Shown: piece by piece, positions 47,106-56,253 of the stretch
Numbering within the stretch: position 1 is the first letter of the stretch
Layout: every line of letters begins with the position of its first letter
Assembly (NCBI GenBank): GCA_963717385.1
Contig: CAVQWE010000010.1
Span: forward strand, 124,001-188,000
Reading direction: 5' to 3'
DNA length: 64,000 nucleotides
From: Sva-07 sp963717385
GTDB lineage: Bacteria > Actinomycetota > Acidimicrobiia > Acidimicrobiales > Ilumatobacteraceae
The notes under the pieces: generated by a model
Seen by the model: the letters and a program-made list of their open reading frames with translations, nothing else
Told to the model about the DNA's origin: nothing
Databases searched by the model: none
Position numbers and translations under genes: made by a program

Positions 47106-49291
47106 TGCGGGTGCTGGTGATCGGTGGCGGCGGGCGCGAGCAGGCGATTGCCTGGGCGTGTCGCCATCACGGCCACGACGTACGGCTCGCGCCCGATCTC
47201 GGGGATGCCTCCGCGGAAGACACCGAACTCGTGATCCCCGGGCCTGAGGCGGCACTGGTCGCCGGGGTGGCCGACGAATGCGCCCGTCGCGGCATCGCGT
47301 GTTTCGGTCCGACGGCAGCACTCGCCAGACTCGAATCGTCGAAGTCGTACGCCCGCGAGCTGGCGACGTCGCTCGGCATCGCCGGCCCACGGTTCGCATC
47401 GTTCGACGATGCCGACGCCGCGATCGCCTGGTGGCGTGACCTCGATCGTGCCGTTGTCGTCAAACTCGACGGCCTCGCGGCAGGCAAGGGAGTCGCCGTG
47501 CCCGATGGCGAGGCGGCGACGATCCAGGCGATCCGTTCCGCTACCGGACCGTTCCTGCTCGAAGAGCGTCTACGAGGGCCCGAGTGTTCGTTGCTGGCGC
47601 TGTGCGACGGCGTACGAGCGGTGGCGCTTCCACTCGCGCAGGACCACAAGCGCCTCGGCGAGGGCGACACCGGGCCCAACACCGGCGGCATGGGCGCCTA
47701 CGCCCCTGCGCCCGTCCCGTACGACGCTGATGATCTGGTTGCCGAGTTCGTGCAGCCCGTGCTCGACCACTTCGCGGCCGCTGGCACGCCGTATGTCGGG
47801 GTGATCTTCGCAGGGCTGATGCTCACCACTGACGGGCCGCGCCTGATCGAGTACAACGTGCGTCTCGGCGACCCCGAAGCCCAGACAGTGCTTCCGTTGG
47901 TCGAGACAGACCTCGCCGAGCTGGCACTGCTCGCCACGCAGGGCAAGCTCGACGAGCTGCCCGTCATCGTGCGAGCCCAGGCGGCACTCACGGTTGTCGC
48001 AGCGGCCGCCGGCTACCCCGACGCACCGGTGCCAGGTGCCGCCATCACCGACGACATGGTCAGCGGAGTGATCGGCGCCGACGGAACCACGACCCTCCGA
48101 TTCGATGCTGGCGTCGACACCGACGGCTGCGTGGCCGGTGGGCGCGTCCTCGCCGTCACCGGGGTGGGGTTCGATCTCGCCGAGGCGCGCAGGGCCGCGT
48201 ACGACCACATCGAGCGGATCCACTTCGACGGGATGCAGGTGCGTCGCGACATCGGATGGCGAGCGATCGGTGCCGAGCTCACCTCGTATGCCGCGGCCGG
48301 CGTCGACATCGACGAAGGCACCCGAGCGGTCAGCGAGATGAAGGCAGCGGTCGAAGCCACCCACGACAACGGCGTGCTCAAGGGCGTCGGTTCGTTTGGT
48401 GGCGTCTTCTCGGCGAAGGCAATCCTCGAACTCGACGACCCAGTGCTGGTGGCATCCACCGACGGCGTGGGCACCAAGGTCGAGTTGGCCGCCCGCCTCG
48501 GCATGGTGCGTGGCGTCGGCATGGACATCGTGAACCACTGCATCGACGACGTGCTGGTGCAGTCGGCGCGTCCGCTGTTCTTCCTCGACTACATCGCCGC
48601 TTCGGTGCTCGACGCCGACATGGTCGCCGAGGTCGTGCGAGGCATGGCCGACGCGTGCACGGCCGCCAATTGCGCGCTGCTCGGTGGCGAGACCGCCGAG
48701 ATGCCTGGTGTGTATCAGCCGGGCGCATTCGACATCGCCGGCACCTTGATCGGCGTTGCCGAACGTTCCGAACTCCTCCCTCGCTCCGACGTCGGTGCCG
48801 GGGATGTGCTGATCGGTGTGGGATCCAGCGGGCCCCACACCAACGGGTACTCCCTGCTGCGCAAGGTGTTCGACTGGATCCCGATGGATGCCGTACCCGA
48901 CGGGTTCGACCGCCCGCTCGGCGAGACGTTGCTGGAACCGCATCGCTCGTATCTCGACGTCCTGCGCGGCGCTCTCGATTCGGGCTCGGTGAAGGCACTC
49001 GCCCACATCACCGGCGGCGGGCTTCCCGAGAACCTGCCACGGGTGCTGCCCGCCGACGTCGATGCCAGCATCACGTTGGGGTCGTGGCCGGTGTCGCCAC
49101 TGTTCCGACTGGCGCGCGAGTTGACCCCACAGATGTCGACCGACGAGCTCTACCGCACCCTCAACATGGGTATCGGCATGGTGATCGTGTGCGCTCCGGG
49201 CGACGTCGGTGCCGTGCAGTCGACGATCGATGAGCCCACCTGGATCATCGGCGAGCTCATCGCCGGCTCCGGTCACGTCCGGCTCACCTGA
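47105..49291 (+). CDS. purDM: PurD-PurM fusion: GAR synthetase plus AIR synthetase
   Basis: A single 728-residue reading frame. Residues 1 to about 395 are PurD: VLVIGGGGREQA, SKSYARELATSLGI, VVKLDGLAAGKGV, GEGDTGPNTGGMGAYAP and EYNVRLGDPEAQ. From about 400 it is PurM: AAGVDIDEGTRAVSEMK, VASTDGVGTKVELAARLG, DIVNHCIDDVLVQ, LGGETAEMPGVY and ITGGGLPENLPRVL. There is no stop, shift or start-like break between them. It carries out steps 2 and 5 of IMP synthesis. The PurD N-terminal motif has Gln where GGREH is usual. purN follows, giving the order seen in the animal GART protein. Confidence 0.93.
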   Translation: MRVLVIGGGGREQAIAWACRHHGHDVRLAPDLGDASAEDTELVIPGPEAALVAGVADECARRGIACFGPTAALARLESSKSYARELATSLGIAGPRFASFDDADAAIAWWRDLDRAVVVKLDGLAAGKGVAVPDGEAATIQAIRSATGPFLLEERLRGPECSLLALCDGVRAVALPLAQDHKRLGEGDTGPNTGGMGAYAPAPVPYDADDLVAEFVQPVLDHFAAAGTPYVGVIFAGLMLTTDGPRLIEYNVRLGDPEAQTVLPLVETDLAELALLATQGKLDELPVIVRAQAALTVVAAAAGYPDAPVPGAAITDDMVSGVIGADGTTTLRFDAGVDTDGCVAGGRVLAVTGVGFDLAEARRAAYDHIERIHFDGMQVRRDIGWRAIGAELTSYAAAGVDIDEGTRAVSEMKAAVEATHDNGVLKGVGSFGGVFSAKAILELDDPVLVASTDGVGTKVELAARLGMVRGVGMDIVNHCIDDVLVQSARPLFFLDYIAASVLDADMVAEVVRGMADACTAANCALLGGETAEMPGVYQPGAFDIAGTLIGVAERSELLPRSDVGAGDVLIGVGSSGPHTNGYSLLRKVFDWIPMDAVPDGFDRPLGETLLEPHRSYLDVLRGALDSGSVKALAHITGGGLPENLPRVLPADVDASITLGSWPVSPLFRLARELTPQMSTDELYRTLNMGIGMVIVCAPGDVGAVQSTIDEPTWIIGELIAGSGHVRLT

Positions 49292-49298
49292 CGGACAC

Positions 49299-49384
49299 CA
49301 GCCCGAAAAATCCCTGGATCTGCGCGCTGAGCGCAACAATCCAGGCCATTTTCGGGGCTGGGGCGGAGTCCGATGGATTTTTCG
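49299..49384. repeat. Palindromic intergenic element, copy 2
   Basis: Occupies the 138-base gap between purDM and purN. Three nested stems: CAGCCCGAAAA (49299-49309) with TTTTCGGGGCTG (49349-49360), CCTGGAT (49313-49319) with ATCCAGG (49339-49345), and TGCGC (49321-49325) with GCGCA (49331-49335). A further GGATTTTTCG (49375-49384) is the reverse complement of the 5' arm. It shares arm and core with the element near 16,958. No gene in this gap. Confidence 0.6.
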
Positions 49385-49429
49385 TTCATGTTGCCGGGCC
49401 ACCACGAAGGTGATCGGTAGGTTCGACAC

Positions 49430-50059
49430 ATGGGAACCTCCGCCGCCCGCCGCAAGCGACTGGTGGTACTGGTGTCCGGCTCCGGCTCGAACCTGCAGGC
49501 GATCATCGATGCATGCGGCGACGATCGGCTGCATGCCGAAGTCGTCGCCGTCGTGTCGAACAATCCCGACGTGTTCGCCTTGCAACGCGCCGACGCAGCG
49601 GGGGTTCCGGCGGTCCATGTCGGGGTGCATCCCGGCGAAGAACGCTCCGACTACGACGCCCGCCTCGCCGATGTCGTCGCCGGATTCGACCCCGACCTCG
49701 TCGTGCTCGCCGGCTGGATGCGCATCCTCACGATGAGCTTTCTCGGCTGGTTTCCCCAGCGTGTGGTCAACCTGCACCCCGCTCTGCCCGGCGAACTGCC
49801 CGGCACCGGCGCCATCGAGCGCGCCTGGAGCGAAGCGGTCAACGGCAACCGCAGCCACACGGGCGTGATGGTCCACCTCGTCCCCGATGAGGGCGTCGAC
49901 GACGGACCTGTGCTCGGTACTGCCACCGTCGCCATCGATGTGAGCGCCGGCTTCGACGCCTTCGCCGCTCTCGTCCACGCCACCGAGCACGATCTGCTCG
50001 TCGACACCCTCGGCGAACTGTGTTCCACCGCACCCGCACCAACGGAGGTCTCCGCATGA
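49430..50059 (+). CDS. purN: GAR formyltransferase
   Basis: 10-formyl-THF-dependent glycinamide ribonucleotide transformylase, 209 residues. Substrate loop VLVSGSGSNLQAII at the start, then VLAGWMRIL, catalytic VNLHPALPGELPGTGAIERA (Asn and His), SHTGVMVHLVPDEGVDDGPVL with the catalytic Asp. The stop overlaps guaB (ATGA). It performs step 3, between the two activities of the upstream fusion. Confidence 0.95.
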   Translation: MGTSAARRKRLVVLVSGSGSNLQAIIDACGDDRLHAEVVAVVSNNPDVFALQRADAAGVPAVHVGVHPGEERSDYDARLADVVAGFDPDLVVLAGWMRILTMSFLGWFPQRVVNLHPALPGELPGTGAIERAWSEAVNGNRSHTGVMVHLVPDEGVDDGPVLGTATVAIDVSAGFDAFAALVHATEHDLLVDTLGELCSTAPAPTEVSA

Positions 50060-51573
50060 CCCGCACGAACCCCAACGACGACTTCTTCGACCGTTTCGAA
50101 GCGCTGACCTTCGACGACGTCGTCGTCGTCCCCGGCTACTCCGAGACGCTGCCTGACGCCGTCGACACCTCGGCCACGTTCGCCCGCGACATCGAACTCG
50201 CCGTCCCTCTGGTGTCGGCTGCGATGGACAAGGTCACGGAGGGCCGCATGGCCGTTGCCATGGCCCGCCACGGCGGTATCGGTGTGATCCACCGCAACAT
50301 GTCGATCGCCGACCAAGCCGCCGAGGTGCAGAAGGTGAAGCGTTCGCAGTCCGGGATGATCACCGATCCGGTCACGTTGCCGCCAACTGCGCTGCTTCAG
50401 GACGCCGAAGACCTGATGGCGAAGTTCAAGTTCTCCGGCGTGCCGATCACCGATCTCGATGGCCGCCTCGTCGGCATCCTGACCAACCGTGACATCCGGT
50501 TCTGTGAGGGGTCCGACTTCGAACGGCCGATCACCGAGTTCATGACCGCAGATGGTCTGGTCACCGCCGAGGTCGGGACGTCGCTCGACCAGGCCAAGTC
50601 GATCCTCCAGCAGCACCGAATCGAGAAGTTGCCGCTCGTCGATGCCGAAGGCCGCCTCGCCGGACTGATCACCGTGAAGGACATCCAGAAACGCCTCGAC
50701 TTCCCGAACGCCTCACGTGACACCCGTGGACGGCTGCGGTGCGCCGCCGCGGTCGGCGTCGGCGACGACCTCGAAGAGCGCGTCGAGGCACTCGTGGCGA
50801 TGGGCGTCGACGCGGTCTCGATCGACACCGCTCACGGGCATTCGGCGAACGTGGTCAAGGCCATCCAGCGAATCAAGGGATCGTGGCCCGAGCTGGCCGT
50901 CACGGCTGGCAACGTCGTCACCGAGGAGGGCGTCGAAGCACTCGCGAATGCCGGAGCCGATGCCGTCAAGGTCGGTGTGGGCGCCGGATCGATCTGCACC
51001 ACACGTGTCGTGTCCGGAGCCGGTATGCCGCAGCTGTCGGCAATCTGGTTCACGGCCAAACGAGCCCGCGAGCTCGGCGTACCGATCATCGCCGACGGCG
51101 GCATCACGTTCTCGGGCGACATCGTCAAGGCAATCGTCGCCGGCGCCTCCACGGTCATGCTCGGCTCGCTGCTGGCAGGCACAGAAGAGAGCCCCGGCGA
51201 GCAGGAACTGTTCGAGGGCCGTCGCTACAAGAGCTATCGGGGCATGGGATCGATGGGGGCGATGACCGGCGACAGCCAGGACCGATACGCCACCGGTCAG
51301 TCCTCCGGCGCCAGCAAGACCGCTGTCGGCGCCGGGTCGAACAAGCTCGTCCCTGAAGGCATCGAGGGTCGGGTCCCCTATGCCGGCCCACTCGGCGAGG
51401 TCGCCTACCAGCTCGTCGGCGGCCTCCGCTCGGGCATGGGCTACGCCGGCGCCGCCACACTCGACGCGCTCCGCGGTGCACGTCTGATGCGGGTCACCAC
51501 CGCCGGTCGCGAAGAAAGCCATCCCCACGACGTCACGATCACCAAGGAAGCCCCGAACTACCAACGTTCCTGA
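50056..51573 (+). CDS. guaB: IMP dehydrogenase
   Basis: IMP dehydrogenase, 505 residues, oxidising IMP to XMP for GMP. N terminus LTFDDVVVVPGYSE, a CBS-domain pair at about 95-215 (KFSGVPITDLDGRLVGILTN), and the barrel with AVGVGDDLEERV, SIDTAHGHS, the catalytic Cys loop GVGAGSICTTRVV, IADGGITFSGDI and the flap near YRGMGSMGAM. GGAGG 7 bases before ATG 50056 lies inside purN. It ends the operon. Confidence 0.96.
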   Translation: MTRTNPNDDFFDRFEALTFDDVVVVPGYSETLPDAVDTSATFARDIELAVPLVSAAMDKVTEGRMAVAMARHGGIGVIHRNMSIADQAAEVQKVKRSQSGMITDPVTLPPTALLQDAEDLMAKFKFSGVPITDLDGRLVGILTNRDIRFCEGSDFERPITEFMTADGLVTAEVGTSLDQAKSILQQHRIEKLPLVDAEGRLAGLITVKDIQKRLDFPNASRDTRGRLRCAAAVGVGDDLEERVEALVAMGVDAVSIDTAHGHSANVVKAIQRIKGSWPELAVTAGNVVTEEGVEALANAGADAVKVGVGAGSICTTRVVSGAGMPQLSAIWFTAKRARELGVPIIADGGITFSGDIVKAIVAGASTVMLGSLLAGTEESPGEQELFEGRRYKSYRGMGSMGAMTGDSQDRYATGQSSGASKTAVGAGSNKLVPEGIEGRVPYAGPLGEVAYQLVGGLRSGMGYAGAATLDALRGARLMRVTTAGREESHPHDVTITKEAPNYQRS

Positions 51574-51640
51574 CCCCTTCGACGTCGGAAAGTGACCACG
51601 ATCGCTCCGGCGTTGGCCACAGGTTTGCACCCGTCACGAA

Positions 51641-51700
51641 CTGCCCCTTGCGCTTGATGCCGTCCAGCGTCAAACTTCCTCTCGGCTGCGAGAGGGGCAG
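51641..51700 (+). promoter_or_regulatory. Structured 5' leader with sequestered ribosome site
   Basis: The Shine-Dalgarno AGGGG (51693-51697) of the metallophosphoesterase can pair in two exclusive ways. One is the local hairpin CCTCTCG (51678-51684) with CGAGAGG (51689-51695). The other is the longer-range CTGCCCCT (51641-51648) with AGGGGCAG (51693-51700). Between them TTGATGC (51654-51660) and GCGTCAA (51667-51673) form a third stem with one G-T pair. Bases 51574-51640 show no gene. It matches no riboswitch class I recognise. Confidence 0.45.
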
Positions 51701-51703
51701 AGA

Positions 51704-53492
51704 ATGCAACGACGTCGACGGACGATCACGGCGGTGGCGGCAACGTTGTGCGCGGGCGCGGCGGTGATTGCTGTCTCCCCGAGTTCGGCGGCGATCGAAG
51801 TGCGCCTCACGGCCGCCGGCGACTATGGAGCCAGCCCGGAAACCGGCAACGTACTGGCCGAGATCGGACGCAGCGACCCCGACGCCCACCTGGCGCTCGG
51901 AGATCTCGCATACGGCGACTTGCCCACCCCGTACCGCTGGTGCGAGTACGTCAAGCAGCAGTTGGGTGAGGGGTTTCCCTTCCAGCTGATCTCCGGCAAC
52001 CACGAAAGCGAAGACAACAACAACGGCGACATCAACGACTTCAGCGCCTGTCTTCCGAACCAGATCGAGGGCGTCGAAGGCATCTACGGGCGCGAGTACG
52101 TGATGGACTTCCCGACGGGCGCACCCCTCGTCCGCGTGATCCAGGCGAGCCCGAACCTCACCTTCGAGGGGACTCGGTGGACCTACACCAGGGGCGACGC
52201 CCACTGGCGTTGGCTCGATCGCGCCATCGACGACGGGCGCGCTGCCGGAGCGCAGTGGATCATCGTCGGCGCCCACTATCCGTGTCTGACCGTCGGCACC
52301 AACAGCTGCCCGCCCAACGACGACTTCTACGACCTGCTGATCGACAAACGTGTCGACCTCGTGCTGCACGGCCACGAGCATTCGTATGCCCGCACCCACC
52401 AACTCGGCACGAGCAACCCGGCTTGTCCTGCGGTTGCACCACGCACCATCAACCCGTCGTGCGTCGTCGATACCGACAGCGCGTTCCGCTCCGGGGCGGG
52501 CACGGTGTTCGCCACCGTTGGCACCGGGGGCGTCGCTCTACGAGACACCAACTCGGCTGATGTCGAAGCTGGCTATTTCGCTTCCTGGTCAGGCGCCAAC
52601 GATCAACCGAGTCATGGCCTGCTCGACATCTCGATCACGAGCGAGGGGCTGTCTGCGTCGTTCGTCGCAACCTCCGGGTCCTTCAGCGACAGCTTCACGA
52701 TCATGCCGGGGCCGCCTCCACCGCCCACCACGACGTCATCGTTGGCAACCACGACGACCACCACGACCACGACGAGCCCGCCAGCCTCGACGACCACGAC
52801 ACAACCGACCACCACCACACACCACCACCACCACCACCACCACCACCACCACCACACAACCGCCGGTGGCGCTCCCGGTGGCGGCAGACAGCTTCCAGCG
52901 GTCGCAGACGAACGGCTGGGGTACCGCGGACCGAGGTGGCCAGTGGACCGTGTCAACGCCGAGCGCTTTCGAAGTTCGTGACGGCGCCGGCTGGTTGTCG
53001 AACCCTGCCGGGACGAGTCGGCAGGCCTATCTTCTCGACGTCGCATCTCTCGATTCCGACGTGCGCCTCACCCTCTCGAACGACAAGCTCGCGAGCGGCA
53101 GTGGGTTGTACACCTCGGTGGTTGCTCGCTCCGTCGCCGGCAGCAGCTACCGAGCTGTGCTGCGCTCGCGTTCCAACGGTCAACTCTCGCTGCGAATCGA
53201 TCGAGGCTCATCAACGATCGCCGCGGAGACCGTCGCCAGCGGACTCACCGCCGCCACCGACCGTCAATTCGAGGTTCGAGTACAAGCAGTCGGCAGCAAC
53301 CCGACGACCGTGCGAGCCAAGGTGTGGCAGACCGGAAGCCCTGAACCATCCACCTGGCTCCGATCCGTCGTCGACGCAACAGCCAACATGCAGCAACCCG
53401 GAGGCGTCGGAATCGACATCTACCTCTCGAGTTCGGCGTCGAACGGACCCATCACCACCGCAATTCACGACCTCATCGTGACGGCGCCCTGA
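51704..53492 (+). CDS. Secreted metallophosphoesterase with C-terminal domain (frameshifted)
   Basis: About 596 residues. Signal peptide (ITAVAATLCAGAAVIAVSPSSAA), then a calcineurin-like phosphoesterase: AAGDYG, ALGDLAYGD, ISGNHESE, VGAHYPC and HGHEHSYARTH supply the metal ligands, close to purple acid phosphatases. A threonine linker encoded by ACC/ACG repeats (about 52,727-52,860) follows. One extra base in the repeat near 52,815 moves the frame. The C-terminal part (VAADSFQRSQTNGWG, YTSVVARSVAGSSYRAVLRS) looks like a laminin-G or concanavalin-type binding domain. Without the shift the protein would end in a His-rich run. It probably scavenges phosphate outside the cell. Confidence 0.8.
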
Positions 53493-53637
53493 CCCGATCC
53501 TCGGGCATCACCGTGGTGCGTCCGCTCGCTACTCGAACGATCGGACCTCGCTGGCGCCGGCGCTGCCCCCAGATGTGGTGGGTTGGCGCACGGCTTCGGC
53601 GGTCACCGGCATGATCCGAGAGCCCAGCTCGCAGGCG

Positions 53638-54738
53638 TCAGCCGCGCAGCAGGCTCAGGCGTTCCCAGAGGTCGACGTCGAAGGACGACCACGCTGCTTG
53701 CGATGCGGTGACCGCTCGGCCACCGAGACGGGCAACGACCATCGCGATTCGCGGCAACGATGTAGAGCTTCTGGTCGTCCTTGCCCCAGCGCTGCCACCA
53801 TGCTCGCTGGGGCCGCGGCACGAGTGCACCGGGGAACTGTGCGTCCGGGCCAGGAAGCATGAAGCTCTCCTGCCCGTTGAGCCACCACAGCAGGCCGTAG
53901 GACCGGTTCAGCGATTGGCTCGGAGCGAACGAGCGGTCGAACCATCCGTCGTCGAGCCCCGGCACACCGCCATCGAGAATGCCGCTGCCGATGGCAATCA
54001 GATCAGGCACGGTCGAGCGCAGCCCGATGGGGGCGAAGAGCCCGGCCGGTCGCTCGTAGAACAGCGAGTTCGGCGCGCCGACCGGAGCAGAAGAGCCAGT
54101 CGTTGGCGAGCTCGTTCACGTCCCGTCCGGTGACGGTGGTGAGCACGTCGAACAACGTTGCGAATGCACCGCTGTAGAGCCACCGCTCCCCCGGCACGGC
54201 GACGACCGCGAGCTGATCATCGAGCCCGCTCGTCATGGCGAGAAGATGCTCCACGCTGATCCCGGCGCTCTGCCCGTTCGGCATCCAGTTCGGTCCGAGC
54301 ACGTCGTCGATCGGCGTGTCCATCTGAACCAGTCCGTCGCCGATCGCCCGACCGACGAGCACCGACAGGACGCTCTTCTGCGCCGATGCGACATCACGGG
54401 TGTACGAAGCATCGGTGCGATACCACTCGTGGATCATCGCCCCGTCTTCCCAGATCGCAAAGGCTTCGCCATTGGTACCTTCGATGAACGAGTCGAGATC
54501 GGAGAAGTCGGCTCCGTCCCAGGCGTTGCGGACCGGCGGCGCAGTCGACATCGCGGTGGGCGAAACCGTCGTGGCCGCTGCTGCGTTGGAGGTCGGCACG
54601 CTCGAGCGCGCGTCGGGCGACGGCGCCGGGGTCGCCGAACGATCGTCGTTCGCCGTTTCGTCGTTGCACCCAGCGAGCAGACGGGCTCCCAGCGAGGGTT
54701 CCTGCAACCCCGAACAGCAGCGTGCGTCGAGACGTCAT
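53638..54738 (-). CDS. Beta-lactamase-family serine hydrolase lipoprotein (three frameshifts)
   Basis: Reconstructed from four frame segments. It starts at ATG 54738 (MTSRRTLLFGVAGTLAG), then joins near 54,690 to ARLLAGCNDE, giving a lipobox with Cys. The catalytic part has SAQKS (SxxK, Ser and Lys), GISVEHLLAMTSGLDD and GERWLYSGAFATLFDVL. Joins near 54,085 and 53,755 continue as NSLFYERPAGLFAPIG, DGWFDRSFAPSQSLNRSYG, WWLNGQESFMLPG and WERLSLL. Each join needs removal of one base. It resembles class C-like carboxypeptidase/esterase proteins. The 145-base gap before the upstream convergent gene is empty. Confidence 0.72.
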
Positions 54739-54865
54739 TGCGCACACATTCCACCACCCCGGTGAGAGCCGGACGTGAATCGGCGAACCGAATCAGCGGA
54801 TGACCAAACACGAAACTCACCGCACAGCGGGAACGCCGACGACACCGGAGGGTTTCAAGCACACG

Positions 54866-55483
54866 ATGCTCGATAGCCTATTGCGCCCAGTCAAGGACCG
54901 GTTGCTCGGCCCGTTGATTCGAGGAGTTCCTTCGGGCGTGTCTCCGCCTGGCACTGTCGATCCTCGGCTGCACTGGCAGCCGCAATCGGCGCATCGATCG
55001 CGGCCGCAGCACTTGCTCACGCTGTCGGCCGTGTCGCTCTGGTTGGTCAGTCGACTCGCCGACGGCCTCGACGGCGCCGTTGCCCGCCACCAAGGAATCG
55101 CCAGCGATCGAGGCGGCCTCGTCGACATCGTGTTCGACACGATCGGCTACGCCGTGATCCCGATCGGGGTCGCAGTCGGCATCGATTCGCAGACAGCGTG
55201 GATCATCGTGGCGGTGCTGCTGGCGCTCGTTCTACGTCAATGCCGTGTCGTGGACCTATCTGGCTGCACTGCTCGAGAAGCGGGATGCAGGCGCAACCGC
55301 CACCGGGGCGTCAACGAGCACGATCATGCCCCGCGGTCTGGTCGAGGGCACCGAGACCATCGTGTTCTTCACGGTGGCACTCGCTTGGTCGGGTGGAGCC
55401 GTGGGGTGTTGGCGGCGATGGCCGGAGCAGTTGGCATCACGGTCGCCGAACGGCTGTGGTGGGCTCGCAAGGTGCTCGCGTGA
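54866..55483 (+). CDS. CDP-alcohol phosphatidyltransferase (multiple frameshifts)
   Basis: Integral membrane phospholipid-type synthase of about 205 residues. The catalytic motif is intact: ADGLDGAVARHQG, then GGLVDIVFDTIGY, i.e. DGxxAR...G...D...D. Before it, bases 54,940-55,040 must be read in three frames to give the membrane helices (AAAIGASIAAAALAHAVG in one of them). After it, YVNAVSWTYLAALLEKR and GVLAAMAGAVGITVAERLWWARKVLA lie in different frames. ATG 54866 is chosen; 54800 is in frame. Which alcohol it uses is unknown. The stop overlaps the next start (GTGA). Confidence 0.65.
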   Translation: MLDSLLRPVKDRLLGPLIRGVPSGVSPPGTVDPRLHWQPQSAHRSRPQHLLTLSAVSLWLVSRLADGLDGAVARHQGIASDRGGLVDIVFDTIGYAVIPIGVAVGIDSQTAWIIVAVLLALVLRQCRVVDLSGCTAREAGCRRNRHRGVNEHDHAPRSGRGHRDHRVLHGGTRLVGWSRGVLAAMAGAVGITVAERLWWARKVLA

Positions 55484-56253
55484 CCGGTCGACGTGGCGGA
55501 CGATCGGGCCCACCCAGTCGTCGTCGCTCGTGTGGCTGCAGCGCTGCGCTCGTTGCCGGGATCTGGCTGGTGGCGATCGTGTCGTGGCAGATCTACCAGT
55601 CGTCGAACGGACTGTCGACGACCGAGACCGCTCAACGGTTCATCGACACCGTCGGTGGTTCGTGGTGGGGCGTCTTTGCCTTCGTGCTCGTGTATCTCGC
55701 ACGGCCGATCGTGCTGTTCCCGGCATCGATCCTCACGATCGTCGGCGGCATCCTGTTCGGTCCGGTGGTCGGGGTGATGGTCGTCGTGGTCGCCGCCAAC
55801 GCTTCGGCGATGATCGCCTACGGCGTGGGTCGACTGCTCGGCCACGCTCCCGACGACAACGTGCAGCGGTGCAGCTGACGACTTCGCTTCGTTCCCAGCG
55901 ATGGTCGAACCGCATGCGTGACAACAGCTTCGAGACCGTGCTGATCATGCGGCTGCTGTTCCTGCCGTACGACCTCGTCAACTACGCCTCGGGGATACTG
56001 CGGCTGCGTTGGTTGCCGTTCCTGTTGGCAACGGCGCTCGGGTCACTGCCGGGTACCGTCTCGTTCGTGCTGCTCGGTGCATCGATCGACACCGTCGACG
56101 ACGGACTCGGCGGCGTCGATCCAGCCATCCTCGTCGCAGCGTCGTCATCTTCGTGGTCAGCCTCGTCCTCGCCCGCCGACTGCGCCGTCGCCAACCTGTC
56201 ACGATCGACTCGGGCGACTGGTCACCAACGTCACGGAAAGGTCACCGACATGA
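55480..56253 (+). CDS. TVP38/TMEM64 (DedA-like) membrane protein (frameshifted)
   Basis: SNARE-associated-type membrane protein of about 255 residues. First part: membrane segment AALVAGIWLVAIVSW, WGVFAFVLVYLARPIVLFPAS and LTIVGGILFGPVVGVMVVVV, the family core. A missing base near 55,860 moves the frame to DNSFETVLIMRLLFLPYDLVNYASG and LPGTVSFVLLGAS, the second conserved motif. A further shift near 56,135 adds the last helix VVIFVVSLVLARRLRRR. A TGA at 56251 overlaps the next ATG, the likely end. Thought to act in lipid scrambling or envelope homeostasis. Confidence 0.68.

Noticed and set aside
47570..49990. 806-codon antisense frame across purDM and purN
   Set aside because: It is only the mirror of biased codon use; the sense strand holds intact PurD, PurM and PurN motifs and the antisense product is low complexity.
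52812..52865. Natural polyhistidine metal-binding tract in the phosphoesterase
   Set aside because: The His run is what ACC repeats give when read one base out of frame; in the frame of the following domain it is polythreonine.
52727..52870. CRISPR-like array
   Set aside because: The repeat is a trinucleotide microsatellite inside a coding linker, with no spacers of constant length and no cas genes.
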